In this document: piece by piece, positions 24,266-37,900 of the stretch | How the letters are laid out: every line of letters starts with the position of its first letter | Numbering within the stretch: the stretch's first letter is position 1 | Source: Oscillospiraceae bacterium | Lineage (GTDB): Bacteria; Bacillota; Clostridia; Oscillospirales; Oscillospiraceae | NCBI GenBank assembly: GCA_024404315.1 | Contig: JAKSQD010000001.1 | Location: 1 to 64,000, forward strand | Direction: 5' to 3' | DNA: 64,000 nucleotides | Program-made: the position numbers and the translations under genes | The notes under the pieces: model-generated | What the model saw: the letters and a program-made list of their open reading frames with translations, nothing else | What the model was told of the DNA's origin: nothing | Database searches by the model: none

Positions 24266-26113
24266 TTATCTCCTGTCCTCGTCGCACACACCGCCGGGCA
24301 GCAGCTTGTTGGCACCACAGCCCATGCACCGCACACGGCAGTCCGGGGTAATCACGCTCTTGTAAGCCTGCTCCCGCTCCCGCATGAGATAATCCGGGCG
24401 GACACCCACGTCAATCATGCTCCAGGGCAGCACCTCGCAGCCGGGACGGACACGGCGGGCGTAGAAATCGGGGTCAATACCGGTGGCTTGGAAGGCATCC
24501 AACCAGCGCTGGAAGACAAAGTAATCGCTCCAGGAATCCATCTTTCCACCGGTTTTCCAAACCTCTTCGATGGCCTTACCCACTCGGCGGTCGCCACGAG
24601 CCAGCACCGCCTCAATATAACTGGTGTCCACCTCGTGCCAATTGTACTGAATGGACTTGTTATGGATGCAGCTTCTCAGCAAATCCACTCGGCGCTGATA
24701 CTCCTGCATGGAAATCTGCTCCTCCCACTGGAAGGGGGTGAAGGGCTTGGGCACAAAGAAGGAGGTAGAAATGGTGATTCTCACGCCTCTGGCTCGGTTG
24801 GAGGAATGGTTCCGCCAAGTCCAATAAACCTTGGTGGCCAGCTGTTCAATGCCCTTCACGTCCTCGTCGGTCTCGGTGGGCAGCCCCAGCATGAAGTAAA
24901 GCTTCACGGCGCTGCATCCACCCTCAAAGACGGTGGCGCAGGATTTCAGCAGGTCTTCCTCGGTGACGTTTTTATTGATGGCATCACGCAGGCGCTGGGT
25001 GCCAGCCTCGGGAGCAAAGGTGATGGAGGTTTTGCGAGCCTTCTGCAACCGATCCATGATGCTCATGGAGAAGCCGTCCGCACGGAGGGAAGGCAGATTC
25101 AGGTTGATGTTTCTCGGCTCGCAGTATTCCAGCAGACCGTCACAGACCTGAGTCAGACCACGGTAATCACTGGAAGAGAGCGAGGAAAGGGTCATTTCCT
25201 GATAACCGGAGTCATGGCAACTCTCAATTCCCTGCTGCACCAGCAAATCCACGCTCTTGGGACGAACAGGACGATAGCAATAACCGGCCTGACAGAAGCG
25301 GCAGCCACGGATGCAGCCACGGAAGAGCTCCAGCATCACTCGGTCGTGAACGATTTCGGTGGAAGGAATGATGGTGTGGGTGGGGAAATAGCTCTTGTCC
25401 AGGTCTTTGATGATACGCTTTGTCACCTTGGCGGGAGCGCCCTCGGTGGGCGTGATGGACTGGATGGTTCCGTCCTGCTGATAAGTGACCTCATAGAGGG
25501 TGGGAACGTAACAGCCGGGAATCTTGGCGGTTTCCACCAGCAGCTGATGGCGAGACCAGCCCTCTTTGCGCCCCTTGCGATAAAGCTCGATGAATTCGCA
25601 GTCCACCTCTTCGCCTTCGCCCAGGAAGAACACGTCGATGAAGTCCGCCATGGGTTCGGCGTTGACTGCACAGGTTCCTCCCGCCACAATGATGGGGTCT
25701 TTTTCGCTTCGTTGGTCGCAGCGGATGGGCACATGGGCCAGATCGAGCATATTCAGCACATTGGTGTAAGCCATCTCATAGCCCAGAGAAAAACCAATGA
25801 TGTCGAATTCGTTCAGGGGGTCGCCGCTTTCCAGAGCGTAGAGGGGGAGATCGTTCTTCCGCATTTCCTCTTCCATATCGCCCCAGGGAGCGAAGCAGCG
25901 CTCACACCAGACACCTTCCATGTTGTTGATGACACCGTAGAGGATACGCATACCCAGGTTGGACATTCCAATCTCATAAGTGTCAGGGAAGCAGAAGGCA
26001 AAACGGGTGTCTACCTCTGCCTTGTCTTTGATTATTTCGTTGTATTCGCCGCCGGTATAGCGAGCGGGCTTCTGGACGCGGGGGAGAATGCGTTCCAGTT
26101 TGGGGTTCATCAT
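24266..26113 (-). CDS. TIGR03960-type B12-binding-like/radical SAM protein
   Basis: The 615-residue protein has an N-terminal cobalamin-binding-like domain and a radical SAM domain with the cluster motif CIRGCRFC (about residues 267-274). It continues with YRPVRPKS, SLSSSDY and APEAGTQRLRD, and ends with a Cys cluster (CRVRCMGCG). This matches my memory of TIGR03960, often fused or adjacent to a TIGR03936/DUF2344 partner and RNase G; neither is here. Reaction unknown. It is first in a probable operon with the HD gene and holA. Confidence 0.88.
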   Translation of the reverse strand: MMNPKLERILPRVQKPARYTGGEYNEIIKDKAEVDTRFAFCFPDTYEIGMSNLGMRILYGVINNMEGVWCERCFAPWGDMEEEMRKNDLPLYALESGDPLNEFDIIGFSLGYEMAYTNVLNMLDLAHVPIRCDQRSEKDPIIVAGGTCAVNAEPMADFIDVFFLGEGEEVDCEFIELYRKGRKEGWSRHQLLVETAKIPGCYVPTLYEVTYQQDGTIQSITPTEGAPAKVTKRIIKDLDKSYFPTHTIIPSTEIVHDRVMLELFRGCIRGCRFCQAGYCYRPVRPKSVDLLVQQGIESCHDSGYQEMTLSSLSSSDYRGLTQVCDGLLEYCEPRNINLNLPSLRADGFSMSIMDRLQKARKTSITFAPEAGTQRLRDAINKNVTEEDLLKSCATVFEGGCSAVKLYFMLGLPTETDEDVKGIEQLATKVYWTWRNHSSNRARGVRITISTSFFVPKPFTPFQWEEQISMQEYQRRVDLLRSCIHNKSIQYNWHEVDTSYIEAVLARGDRRVGKAIEEVWKTGGKMDSWSDYFVFQRWLDAFQATGIDPDFYARRVRPGCEVLPWSMIDVGVRPDYLMREREQAYKSVITPDCRVRCMGCGANKLLPGGVCDEDRR

Positions 26114-26248
26114 AAAAAATCCCTGCCTTTGTGTCAGTTACCCATCATTTTACCCCATAAAAGAGGAAAACACAAGGTCAAAACAAGTCCAAATTCAGAA
26201 TTGGTCAAATTGCTGCTACGGCTATCCCTGCACAATGGCAGAACAGCC

Positions 26249-26284
26249 CAAAAAAGGACGGATTCACCGCAATGAACCCGTCCC
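26249..26284 (-). terminator. Intrinsic terminator after rplL
   Basis: GGACGG pairs with CCGTCC and TTC with GAA, followed by TTTTTT on the minus strand. It ends the ribosomal protein transcript where rpoB would normally follow. Confidence 0.7.
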
Positions 26285-26317
26285 AAATAATCAGCTTTTT
26301 GTTCAGTTGAAGAAAAA

Positions 26318-26692
26318 TTACTTCAGCTCGACCTTGCCGCCGACAGCCTCGACCTTCTCCTTCAGAGCGTCTGCATCTTCCTTAGAAGCAGCTTCCTTCA
26401 GAGTGGTGGGAGCGTTCTCAACAGCAGCCTTAGCGTCAGCCAGACCCAGGCCGGTGATCTCACGGACGATCTTGATGACCTTGATCTTAGCCTTGGGGTC
26501 AGCCAGGCCAGCCAGGACGACGTCGAACTCGGTCTTCTCCTCGACGGGCTCAGCAGCAACAGCGGGGCCAGCGCCAGCGCCCATAGCGATAGCTTCGACA
26601 CCGAAGGTCTCCTTCAGAGCGTCGGTCAGCTCCTTAACCTCCAGCAGAGACAGAGCCTTGATCTCATCAACAATAGCAGTGATCTTAGACAT
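26318..26692 (-). CDS. rplL: 50S ribosomal protein L7/L12
   Basis: The 124-residue protein has an N-terminal dimerisation helix pair, an Ala/Gly hinge (AMGAGAGPAVAAEP, about residues 36-49) and the conserved C-terminal factor-binding domain (EFDVVLAG, KVIKIVREITGLGLADAK). It forms the mobile stalk on L10. AGGAGG precedes the ATG. Confidence 0.98.
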   Translation of the reverse strand: MSKITAIVDEIKALSLLEVKELTDALKETFGVEAIAMGAGAGPAVAAEPVEEKTEFDVVLAGLADPKAKIKVIKIVREITGLGLADAKAAVENAPTTLKEAASKEDADALKEKVEAVGGKVELK

Positions 26693-26775
26693 GGTATTTA
26701 CCTCCTATAATAGAGCGTCAATTTTAAAAAGATTGTTTGAGCGGGATACGCTCGTTAAAACAGTGTGGACTGCGC

Positions 26776-27297
26776 TTATTCAGCAGCAGCCTCGCCGCCT
26801 TCCTGCTTTTCAGCAATAGCATTGACGACGGCAGCCAGGTTGGCCATGGGTGCCATCAGGACACCGACCAGCTGTGCATACAGATCCTTCTTGGAGGACA
26901 GGGTAGCCAGCTGTGCAATCTCGTTCTGAGACAGAACCTTACCTTCCATGAAGGCAGCCTTGATGTGGAACTTATCATCGCCCATCTTCTTAGCGAAGTC
27001 AGCGATGGTCTTGATGGGAGCGATGGGATCCTCAGCACCGGTAGCCAGAGAAGTATTACCGTTGAGAACGTTATCCAGCTCAGACAGGCCGGTATCATCC
27101 AGAGCACGGCGAACCATGGTGTTCTTGACGACACCGTAGGTGACACCAGCGGCACGGCAAGCGTTACGCAGCTCGGTATCCTGCTCGACGGTGATGCCGG
27201 AGTAGTCAACCAGAACGCCAGCCTCAGCACCCTTCAGCTGCTCCTCCAGAGCGGCGACAATAGCCTTCTTGGACTCCAAAACCTTTGCGTTAGGCAT
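26776..27297 (-). CDS. rplJ: 50S ribosomal protein L10
   Basis: The 173-residue stalk base protein has an N-terminal rRNA-binding domain (VLVDYSGITV, VVKNTMVRRAL) and a C-terminal helix for L12 dimers. In Firmicutes the L10(L12)4 complex represses its own mRNA by binding the leader, and the leader just upstream has that form. Confidence 0.97.
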   Translation of the reverse strand: MPNAKVLESKKAIVAALEEQLKGAEAGVLVDYSGITVEQDTELRNACRAAGVTYGVVKNTMVRRALDDTGLSELDNVLNGNTSLATGAEDPIAPIKTIADFAKKMGDDKFHIKAAFMEGKVLSQNEIAQLATLSSKKDLYAQLVGVLMAPMANLAAVVNAIAEKQEGGEAAAE

Positions 27298-27300
27298 AGT

Positions 27301-27442
27301 TTTTTCACCTCACAAATAAAAAATCCTCCGGTTCAAAAGACAGGAGGACAGTAAGCAGCAAAACAAACTTTGAACTTGTCTTGTTGCACTCTCGGCAGGC
27401 GGACGAACCATTATTCTCTCGAACCTGCTGTCTTTGAACGCT
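27301..27442 (-). ncRNA. L10 (rplJ) leader RNA with attenuator
   Basis: The roughly 140-nt leader from the promoter at 27449 contains the arms AAAGACAGCAGG and CCTCCTGTCTTTTG, an intervening GCCTGCCGAGAG element, and a final CCTCC/GGAGG hairpin (27324-27348) with a T-rich tail on the minus strand just before rplJ. This layout matches my memory of the Rfam L10 leader, where L10-L12 binding promotes termination. An Infernal search with that model would confirm it. Confidence 0.75.
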
Positions 27443-27448
27443 TTGATG

Positions 27449-27477
27449 ATTATAATATGGCGGAAGAGATTTGTCAA
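27449..27477 (-). promoter_or_regulatory. Consensus sigma-A promoter for rplJ-rplL
   Basis: The minus strand reads TTGACA, 17 bp, TATAAT. It begins right after the rplA stop region, giving rplJ-rplL separate control. Confidence 0.8.
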
Positions 27478-27524
27478 CCCATTCCGCCATATTTTTTCAC
27501 TTTTTTGACCCGAAGCGGAGCGAA

Positions 27525-28211
27525 TTAGCCCAGCTTTGCGGGGTTGACCTTGACGCCGGGGCCCATGGTGGAAGCGACGGTGCAGGTACGGATATACTGA
27601 CCCTTTGCAGCGGCGGGCTTTGCCTTGATGACAGCGCCAACCAGAGCGTTGAAGTTCTCTTCCAGCTTCTCGGTGCCGAAGGAGACCTTACCGATGGGGC
27701 AGTGGATGATGTTGGTCTTGTCCAGACGATACTCGACCTTACCGGCCTTAGCGTCACGGACAGCCTTTGCAGCATCGGGGGTGACGGTGCCGGACTTGGG
27801 GGAGGGCATCAGACCCTTGGGACCCAGGACACGACCCAGACGGCCAACAAAACGCATCATGTCGGGAGTAGCGATGACCACGTCAAAGTCGAACCAGTTT
27901 TCCTTCTGGATCTTCTCGACCAGATCCATCTCGCCAACATAGTCAGCACCGGCGGCCTTTGCAGCCTCAGCCTGTGCGTCCTTAGCGAAGACCAGAACAC
28001 GGACGGTCTTGCCGGTGCCGTTGGGCAGGACAATTGCGCCACGAACCTGCTGGTCAGCGTGACGACCATCGACACCAAGCTTCAGGTGCAGCTCGACGGT
28101 CTCATCAAACTTGGCCTTAGCGGTCTTGCAGACCAGCTCCAGAGCCTCGTTGGTGTCATACAGATTACCTTTTTCGATCAGCTTCAGGCTGTCGTTATAT
28201 TTCTTACCCAT
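27525..28211 (-). CDS. rplA: 50S ribosomal protein L1
   Basis: The 228-residue protein has the [15 protein letters not shown] start and the family signature near [16 protein letters not shown]1 binds 23S rRNA at the E-site stalk. The ATG at 28211 follows AAGGAGG; the frame's upstream extension overlaps rplK and is rejected. Confidence 0.97.
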   Translation of the reverse strand: MGKKYNDSLKLIEKGNLYDTNEALELVCKTAKAKFDETVELHLKLGVDGRHADQQVRGAIVLPNGTGKTVRVLVFAKDAQAEAAKAAGADYVGEMDLVEKIQKENWFDFDVVIATPDMMRFVGRLGRVLGPKGLMPSPKSGTVTPDAAKAVRDAKAGKVEYRLDKTNIIHCPIGKVSFGTEKLEENFNALVGAVIKAKPAAAKGQYIRTCTVASTMGPGVKVNPAKLG

Positions 28212-28230
28212 TCGTCTTACCTCCTTATGC

Positions 28231-28668
28231 TCAGTCGCCGACGACAACGCCCATGGAGCGTGCGGTACCAGCGATCATGGACATAGCAGCCTCCAGAGAA
28301 GCGGCGTTCAGGTCGGGCATCTTGGTCTCAGCGATCTTCTGGACATCAGCCTTGCTGATGGTAGCGACCTTAGTCTTGTTAGGCACGCCAGAGCCAGACT
28401 CGATGTTGCAGGCCTTCTTAATCAGAACTGCTGCGGGAGGGGTCTTGGTAACGAAGGTGAAAGAGCGGTCAGCATAGACAGTGATGATGACGGGGATAAT
28501 CAGGCCAACATCCTTCTTGGTGCGCTCGTTAAATTCTTTGGTGAATGCAGCAATGTTCACGCCGTGCTGGCCCAGAGCGGGACCAACGGGAGGAGCGGGA
28601 GTTGCTTTACCGGCAGGGATCTGAAGCTTCACATAGCCGGTGATCTTCTTCTTCTTTGCAGGTGCCAC
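28231..28668 (-). CDS. rplK: 50S ribosomal protein L11
   Basis: The 145-residue protein has a GTG start preceded by [30 protein letters not shown] opens the N-terminal domain (landmark) and the C-terminal domain binds the GTPase-associated 23S region. It follows nusG by 55 bp. Confidence 0.97.
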   Translation of the reverse strand: MAPAKKKKITGYVKLQIPAGKATPAPPVGPALGQHGVNIAAFTKEFNERTKKDVGLIIPVIITVYADRSFTFVTKTPPAAVLIKKACNIESGSGVPNKTKVATISKADVQKIAETKMPDLNAASLEAAMSMIAGTARSMGVVVGD

Positions 28669-28723
28669 GAGGAAAACCTCCTTAATATATCGTAAAAAAA
28701 TTCAAATAATGGAGGAAGAAGTT

Positions 28724-29251
28724 TTAATCTTCCTTGACCAGCTCCACCTGATCCAATTCCAGATCGACGGGAGTTTCCCGGCCGAACATGGAAACGACCA
28801 CGCGGACTTTATTCTTATCGATGTCGATTTCTTCCACTTCGCCGATGAAGGTTTCCAGTGCGCCGTCTGTAATACGCACCCGGTCGCCCACTTTATAAGC
28901 GACCTTAACCTCTTTCTTTTCGACGCCCAGTGCGATGATCTCTTCATCGGTCAGGGGGATGGCTTTATTGCCAGTACCAACAAAACCGGTTGCTCCGTGA
29001 ATGTTGCGGATGATATGCCAGGTTTCGTCAGTGAGAACCATCTTAACCAGCACATAACCGGGGAAGACCTTACGAGTTACCTCTTTGGGGCCGTTATCGG
29101 TGATCTCGGTGACGGTTTCCATGGGGATTGTTACCTCATGAATCAGGTCATGCAGGTTACGGTTGTCAACATACTTGATGATGGTATTTGCCACTGCGTT
29201 CTCATAGCCGGAGTATGTGTGAACCACATACCACTTTGCGCATTCAGCCAT
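28724..29251 (-). CDS. nusG: Transcription termination/antitermination factor NusG
   Basis: The 175-residue protein has the NGN domain (KWYVVHTYSGYE..., RKVFPGYVLVKM) and a C-terminal KOW domain (VGDRVRITDGALETF). It binds RNA polymerase and links it to ribosomes. I chose the ATG at 29251 with AGGTGA upstream rather than the TTG two codons earlier. It is 11 bp after secE. Confidence 0.97.
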   Translation of the reverse strand: MAECAKWYVVHTYSGYENAVANTIIKYVDNRNLHDLIHEVTIPMETVTEITDNGPKEVTRKVFPGYVLVKMVLTDETWHIIRNIHGATGFVGTGNKAIPLTDEEIIALGVEKKEVKVAYKVGDRVRITDGALETFIGEVEEIDIDKNKVRVVVSMFGRETPVDLELDQVELVKED

Positions 29252-29262
29252 ATCCAATCACC

Positions 29263-29523
29263 TCAACCCTTAAACAGGTGGAGCAGTGCATTGATGACTG
29301 CGGCAGCAACGCCGTCCAGCACCCAGACAAAAACGCCGATGACCAGCACGCAGACCAGAACGGCCAGGCAAGCACGGATCAGCTCGGAGCGATTGGGCCA
29401 ATGAACCTTTTTCAGCTCCACTTTCATCTCATGAGTCCAGGATTTGAAAGACTGCCAGCGGCGGACAAACCAATTCGGCTTCTTGTCGCTGCCCTTCTTG
29501 GGCTCTTTTGCTTTGTTTGCCAT
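29263..29523 (-). CDS. secE: Preprotein translocase subunit SecE
   Basis: The 86-residue single-span SecE has a basic cytoplasmic part with the amphipathic HEMKVELKKVHWPNRSEL element followed by one transmembrane segment (about residues 50-75). It clamps SecY. Canonical neighbours rpmG and nusG flank it. Confidence 0.95.
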   Translation of the reverse strand: MANKAKEPKKGSDKKPNWFVRRWQSFKSWTHEMKVELKKVHWPNRSELIRACLAVLVCVLVIGVFVWVLDGVAAAVINALLHLFKG

Positions 29524-29552
29524 GTTACACACCTTTCTCCTAGAAAAGAAAC

Positions 29553-29723
29553 TTACTTAGTCTCGTTATGTTCGGTGTGCTTCTTGCAGAACGGGCAATA
29601 CTTGCTCATCTTCAGACGGTCAGGAGAATTCTTCTTATTCTTCATGGTGTTGTAGTTTCTCTGCTTGCACTCGCTGCAACGCAGAGTGATCTTAACGCGT
29701 GCGCCGCCTTTTGCTTTGGCCAT
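29553..29723 (-). CDS. rpmG: 50S ribosomal protein L33 (zinc-binding type)
   Basis: The 56-residue protein reads [16 protein letters not shown] and keeps both zinc pairs, CSEC (about residues 16-19) and CPFC (about 43-46), so it is the C+ form. AAGGAGGTG precedes the ATG. It is the first gene after the long structured leader, and secE follows 29 bp later. Confidence 0.95.
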   Translation of the reverse strand: MAKAKGGARVKITLRCSECKQRNYNTMKNKKNSPDRLKMSKYCPFCKKHTEHNETK

Positions 29724-29734
29724 TATTCGGCACC

Positions 29735-29968
29735 TCCTTAAATTTGGTGGTTCTGTTTCAAAACGTCAAAAACGCCGGAATTCCGGCAGACAACTCTGAA
29801 ACAGGTTGTTCTGTCGAACTCCAGCGCAGTACACCCGCAGCAATGACGCAGGTTCTGATAGGCTTGACGAGTCCGGCAGAGTGTTCTGCCTCCCTGCGCT
29901 GGCATCTTGACCTGTAGGGAACCGCTGGACGCTAAAGAACGAACAGCCCGGACTGCCCTACCGCAGGT
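29735..29968 (-). ncRNA. Structured leader of unknown family upstream of rpmG-secE-nusG
   Basis: About 235 nt separate the promoter from rpmG and are rich in pairing. CCAGCGCAG (minus) pairs with CTGCGCTGG 80 nt later, enclosing GGCAGA/TCTGCC and CCTGCG/GCGGGT stems. Further on come a CAGACAAC/GTTGTTCTG stem and GCCGGAATTCCGGC plus GTTTTT (29774-29787), which has terminator form. CTGTTTCA at 29753-29760 can pair with 29797-29804, enclosing that hairpin and competing with the neighbouring stem. I see no T-box, L10 leader, SRP, RNase P or tmRNA signature. Confidence 0.55.
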
Positions 29969-29974
29969 AGATTA

Positions 29975-30003
29975 AAGATACCACAAGGTTGGCAGCCTGT
30001 CAA
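29975..30003 (-). promoter_or_regulatory. Sigma-A promoter for rpmG-secE-nusG-rplK-rplA
   Basis: The minus strand reads TTGACA, 17 bp, TATCTT. Confidence 0.65.
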
Positions 30004-30076
30004 CTCTTTTTTTCATTTTTTTGCGGATTTTTACCGATTGCCGCAAAAGTTTTTTTGAATTTTTTCAAAAAAGGGG

Positions 30077-30105
30077 TTGACAAGCAGGTGTTTCGTGGTT
30101 ATAAT
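30077..30105 (+). promoter_or_regulatory. Consensus sigma-A promoter for tRNA-Gln
   Basis: TTGACA, 17 bp, TATAAT. The mature tRNA begins about 42 bp after the -10. Confidence 0.8.
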
Positions 30106-30146
30106 ACATCTTGTTGCAAGGCACTGAGCCAAGCAGCATAGCATTT

Positions 30147-30220
30147 AGCGGGATTGTGTAAGGGTAGCACAGCAGACTCTGACTCTGTATGTGAGGGTTC
30201 GAATCCTTCTCCCGCTGCCA
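30147..30220 (+). tRNA. tRNA-Gln (anticodon CTG)
   Basis: Folding by eye gives acceptor AGCGGGA/TCCCGCT, D stem GTGT/GCAC, anticodon stem GCAGA/TCTGT with loop CTCTGAC (anticodon CTG, reading CAG), T stem GAGGG/CCTTC with TTCGAAT, discriminator G and an encoded CCA. It lies between the divergent rpmG and rpoB transcripts and has its own promoter and terminator. Confidence 0.93.
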
Positions 30221-30256
30221 AAGCTCTCTGGAAGAAATTCTGGAGAGCTTTTTCTT
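30221..30256 (+). terminator. Intrinsic terminator after tRNA-Gln
   Basis: AAGCTCTC pairs with GAGAGCTT, followed by TTTTC, starting right after the CCA end. Confidence 0.8.
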
Positions 30257-30317
30257 TTCCTTCTCTGACAATCGTTAGGTTGCCAATTGCTGGAGGCGAA
30301 CAAAAGCAAAAAAATCC

Positions 30318-30355
30318 AAGAGGGTACTTGCGGCAAAGCAGGCACCCTCTTTTTC
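30318..30355. terminator. Probable bidirectional terminator
   Basis: AAGAGGGT pairs with ACCCTCTT, with T-rich sequence on the plus side and a T run slightly further out on the minus side. It ends the small membrane-protein gene on the minus strand. Confidence 0.55.
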
Positions 30356-30382
30356 ACCTTCACCAATGGTAGAGTTACACCT

Positions 30383-30625
30383 TCAATCTTCCTGTTCGTT
30401 GTTCAGCTTGCGACGGATGATGAGCTTTGCAATGACCACAGGAATCAGGAGGACAAGGGTTATCAGAGCATAGAGCACACAGCTGAGATACCAAGGTGCA
30501 GAGCGCATGGCATAGAGATTGGGGTGGGCACGAAAATCATAATACGTCCAAACCAAACGCCCCAGATTGCTCCAAAGGCAAAACCACATAAAGAACGTAA
30601 GACTAGAATTCACTTTTTTTAGCAT
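30383..30625 (-). CDS. Small two-span membrane protein, unknown function
   Basis: The 80-residue product has two hydrophobic segments (about residues 8-27 and 46-70) and a charged tail ending KLNNEQED. I recognise no family. The start MLKKVNSS at 30625 follows AAAGGGG. The open frame extends 92 codons further upstream through a hairpin (30708-30747), but without a ribosome site I do not include that part. Codon use is more AT-rich than in its neighbours. Confidence 0.5.
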   Translation of the reverse strand: MLKKVNSSLTFFMWFCLWSNLGRLVWTYYDFRAHPNLYAMRSAPWYLSCVLYALITLVLLIPVVIAKLIIRRKLNNEQED

Positions 30626-30879
30626 CAGGGAGTTCCCCTTTCTATTAGGTAAGCCCAGTATAGCATAGCGAGAGCGGAAAGGAAATGGATTTTCTGTCAA
30701 TTCTGTCTTTGGAGGCTGTACAACCTCCGCTTTGGCAAGCCTCCAAAAGCGAATGACATTCTCAAAAGTTTCCCTTCCTGTTTTACGCATTGTTTCGCCT
30801 CTATATTCGAACAGATGTTCGTGAAAATCAGCAAAAAATAAAAAAACAGAAGAAAAATCCTCCATTTTCTCAAAATTCC
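30626..30879. other. Non-coding gap with one hairpin
   Basis: TTTGGAGGCT (30708-30717) pairs exactly with AGCCTCCAAA (30738-30747) across a 20-nt loop. Nothing else is recognised before the rpoB promoter. Confidence 0.4.
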
Positions 30880-30908
30880 CTTGACAAATTGTTGACAGCA
30901 TGGTACGA
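30880..30908 (+). promoter_or_regulatory. Putative sigma-A promoter for rpoB-rpoC
   Basis: TTGACA, 17 bp, TACGAT, leaving a leader of about 225 nt before rpoB. A second TTGACA lies 11 bp downstream without a well-spaced -10. Confidence 0.55.
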
Positions 30909-31139
30909 TAAATTGCTTTATAGGCTTAACGTGGACACACTACCCCTCATCCCTGTGAGGATAGGATACCACGTTCGGGAGAAAAGAGCAAGAGGGTAAA
31001 CAATTATTATCACAACCCAGCCGGGCGTTTCAACTTTCCCGCTGGACGCTGTTTTGTGGAATTTGACCAATTCCGGCTGCCAGGCCGTCAACCGGGCGGC
31101 AAGCGGCAGCGCAATACGAGATCGGAGTGTGAATCATCT

Positions 31140-34886
<3,747 letters not shown>

Positions 34887-34905
34887 GAAGGAGGTAGATT
34901 GAGAT

Positions 34906-37900
34906 ATGAGTTGTCCTGATTTTGACGCTATTAAAATTTCTGTTGCCTCTCCCGATCAGATCCGGGAATGGTCCTACGGCGAAGTCAAGAAGCCCGAGAC
35001 CATCAATTACCGCACCCTGAAGCCCGAGCGGGACGGTCTGTTCTGCGAGCGCATCTTTGGCCCGACCAAGGACTGGGAGTGCCATTGTGGTAAATATAAG
35101 AAGATCCGTTTCAAGGGCAAGGTCTGCGACCGCTGCGGCGTGGAAGTCACCCGTGCGAAGGTTCGCCGTGAGCGCATGGGTCACATTGAGCTGGCCGCCC
35201 CTGTCTCTCACATCTGGTATTTCAAGGGTATTCCCTCCCGTATGGGTCTGATCCTTGATATTTCCCCCAGAATTTTGGAGAAAGTTCTGTACTTTGTCTC
35301 CTATATTGTTACTGAGCCCGGTAACACGCCCCTTTCCAAAAATCAGATTTTGTCTGAGAAGGAATACCGTGATATGCGGGAGAAGTATGAGGACGATTTT
35401 GACGCCGGAATGGGCGCTGAGGCCGTCAAGAAGCTTCTTGAGGATATCGACCTGGCCGAGCTGTCTGAAAGCCTCCGTGAGGAGCTGAAAAAGGCTGCCG
35501 GTCAGAAAAAGGCTCGTATCGTCAAGCGTCTGGAGGTTGTGGACGCTTTCCTCCAGTCCGGCAACCGTCCCGAGTGGATGATTATCGAGGCTCTGCCCGT
35601 TCTGCCCGCAGAGCTGCGTCCCATGGTTCAGCTGGACGGTGGCCGTTTCGCTACCTCCGACCTGAATGATCTGTACCGCCGTGTCATCAACCGCAACAAC
35701 CGCCTCAAGCGCCTCCAGCAGCTGCGTGCCCCTGAAATCATCGTCCGCAATGAGAAGCGTATGCTCCAGGAAGCTGTTGACGCTCTGATTGACAATGGCC
35801 GCCGTGGTCGTGCCGTCACCGGCGCAAACAACCGCAACCTGAAGTCCCTCTCTGACTTCCTGAAGGGCAAGCAGGGTCGTTTCCGTCAGAACCTGCTGGG
35901 TAAGCGTGTGGACTACTCTGGCCGTTCCGTTATCGTTGTCGGCCCCGAGCTGAAAATCTACCAGATGGGTCTGCCCAAGGAAATGGCTGTGGAGCTGTTC
36001 CGCCCCTTCATCATGAAGAAGCTGGTTCAGGACGGCGCTGCCAACAACATCAAATCCGCCAAGAAGATGGTGGACAAGGGTCGTCCCGAGGTTTGGGATG
36101 CTCTGGAGTTCGTCATTAAGGATCATCCCGTCATGATGAACCGTGCTCCAACCCTGCACCGTCTGTCCATCCAGGCCTTTGAGCCTGTTCTGGTGGAAGG
36201 CCGTGCCATGAAGCTGCATCCTCTGGTCTGCACTCCCTTTAACGCCGACTTCGACGGCGACCAGATGGCAGTCCATGTCCCCCTGAGCGCTGAGGCACAG
36301 GCCGAGGCTCGTGTGCTGATGCTCTCCGCCAACAACCTGCTCCGTCCCCAGGACGGCGGCCCCGTCACCACCCCCTCTCAGGATATGGTTCTGGGTTCCT
36401 ACTACCTGACCTTTGAGAAGGATCCTCCTGTCATTGAGGACAAGTGCTTCCAGACCTGCGCCGATGCTGTGGCCGCCATGGAAACCGGTACCATCGCTCC
36501 CGATGAGTATATCTGGGTGCATGACACCAACCCCAAGCGCTATCAGCCCTGGATTAAGACCGACGCTCTGCTGTGCCAGGCCGCTCTGGAGAAGGGCGAG
36601 GAGCTGCCCCAGGAGATTTACAAGTGCTACGAGAGCGACCAGGAAGCTCGTCTGGCTTACGAAGAGGGTCTGCTGCACCGCTCCAAGGAGCTGCACACCA
36701 CCATTGACCTGACCGCTCCCATCAACCGTGACGATCTGGACATCCACGAGCCCATTCTGGTTCGCCGCACCGGTATGTGCAACGGCGAGATGATTACCCG
36801 CATGGTTCGCACCACCGTTGGCCGTCTGATCTTTAACGACCAGGTTCCCCAGGATCTGGGCTTCAAGAACCGCAGCAACCCCGAAACCGCTCTGGAGCCG
36901 GAAATCAACGAGATCTGCGGCAAGAAGCTGCTGGGCAAGATTATTTCCGCCTGCATCAAGCGCCACGGTTTCGCCACCTCCGCCACCATGCTGGACGGCA
37001 TCAAGGCGCAGGGTTATCACTACTCTACCATCGGTTCTCTGACCGTTTCCATCTATGATATGTCCATCCCCCAGTCCAAGTATGCCATGGTCGCCGCTTC
37101 TGAACGTCAGGTCGTCAAGATTGAGCGTCAGTACCGCCGTGGTCTGCTGACCGACGAAGAGCGTTATCGTCTGGTCGTGAAGGAGTGGGAGAAGACCACC
37201 AAGAACGTCTCTGACGCTCTGACCAAGTCCATGGATCAGTACAACCCCATCTTTATGATGGCAGACTCTGGCGCTCGTGGTTCTCAGGCTCAGATTCGTC
37301 AGCTGGCAGGTATGCGTGGTCTGTTGGCCAACACCGCCGGTAAGACCATCGAAATCCCCGTTAAGGCAAACTACCGTGAGGGTCTGTCCGTCCTGGAGTA
37401 CTTCATTTCTTCCCGAGGCGCTCGTAAGGGTCTGGCTGATACCGCTCTGCGTACCGCAGACTCTGGTTATCTGACCCGCCGTCTGGTTGACGTTTCTCAG
37501 GACGTGATTGTCCGTGAATGGGACTGCGGCACCAATGATGGCATCCTCGTCTATGAAATCGCTGAAAACGGTCAGGTCATTGAGACCTTCGGCGAGCGTA
37601 TCAATGGCCGCTATCTGGCAGAGCCCATTCTGGATCCCGCCACCGGCGAGCCTATGTACAACCCCGAAACCGGCCGCACCTACAACACCGAAACCATTGT
37701 CTTTGCCGAGGACGCTCCCTTCCTGGAGGCACACGGCATCCATGAGGCAAAGGTTCGCACCGTTCTTAACTGCCGTGCCCGTCGTGGTGTCTGCTCCAAG
37801 TGCTACGGCCTGAACCTGGCTCTCCAGGAGCGTGTGGGCCTGGGCGAAGCTGTCGGTATCATCGCCGCTCAGTCCATCGGTGAGCCTGGTACTCAGCTGA

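Noticed and set aside
29735..29968. T-box, SRP RNA, 6S RNA, RNase P or tmRNA in the rpmG leader
   Set aside because: None of the conserved sequence motifs of these RNAs is visible on either strand, so I left it as unknown.
30626..30901. 92-codon upstream extension of the small membrane protein gene
   Set aside because: Passes through a perfect hairpin and the rpoB promoter region on the other strand; the ribosome site supports the shorter start.
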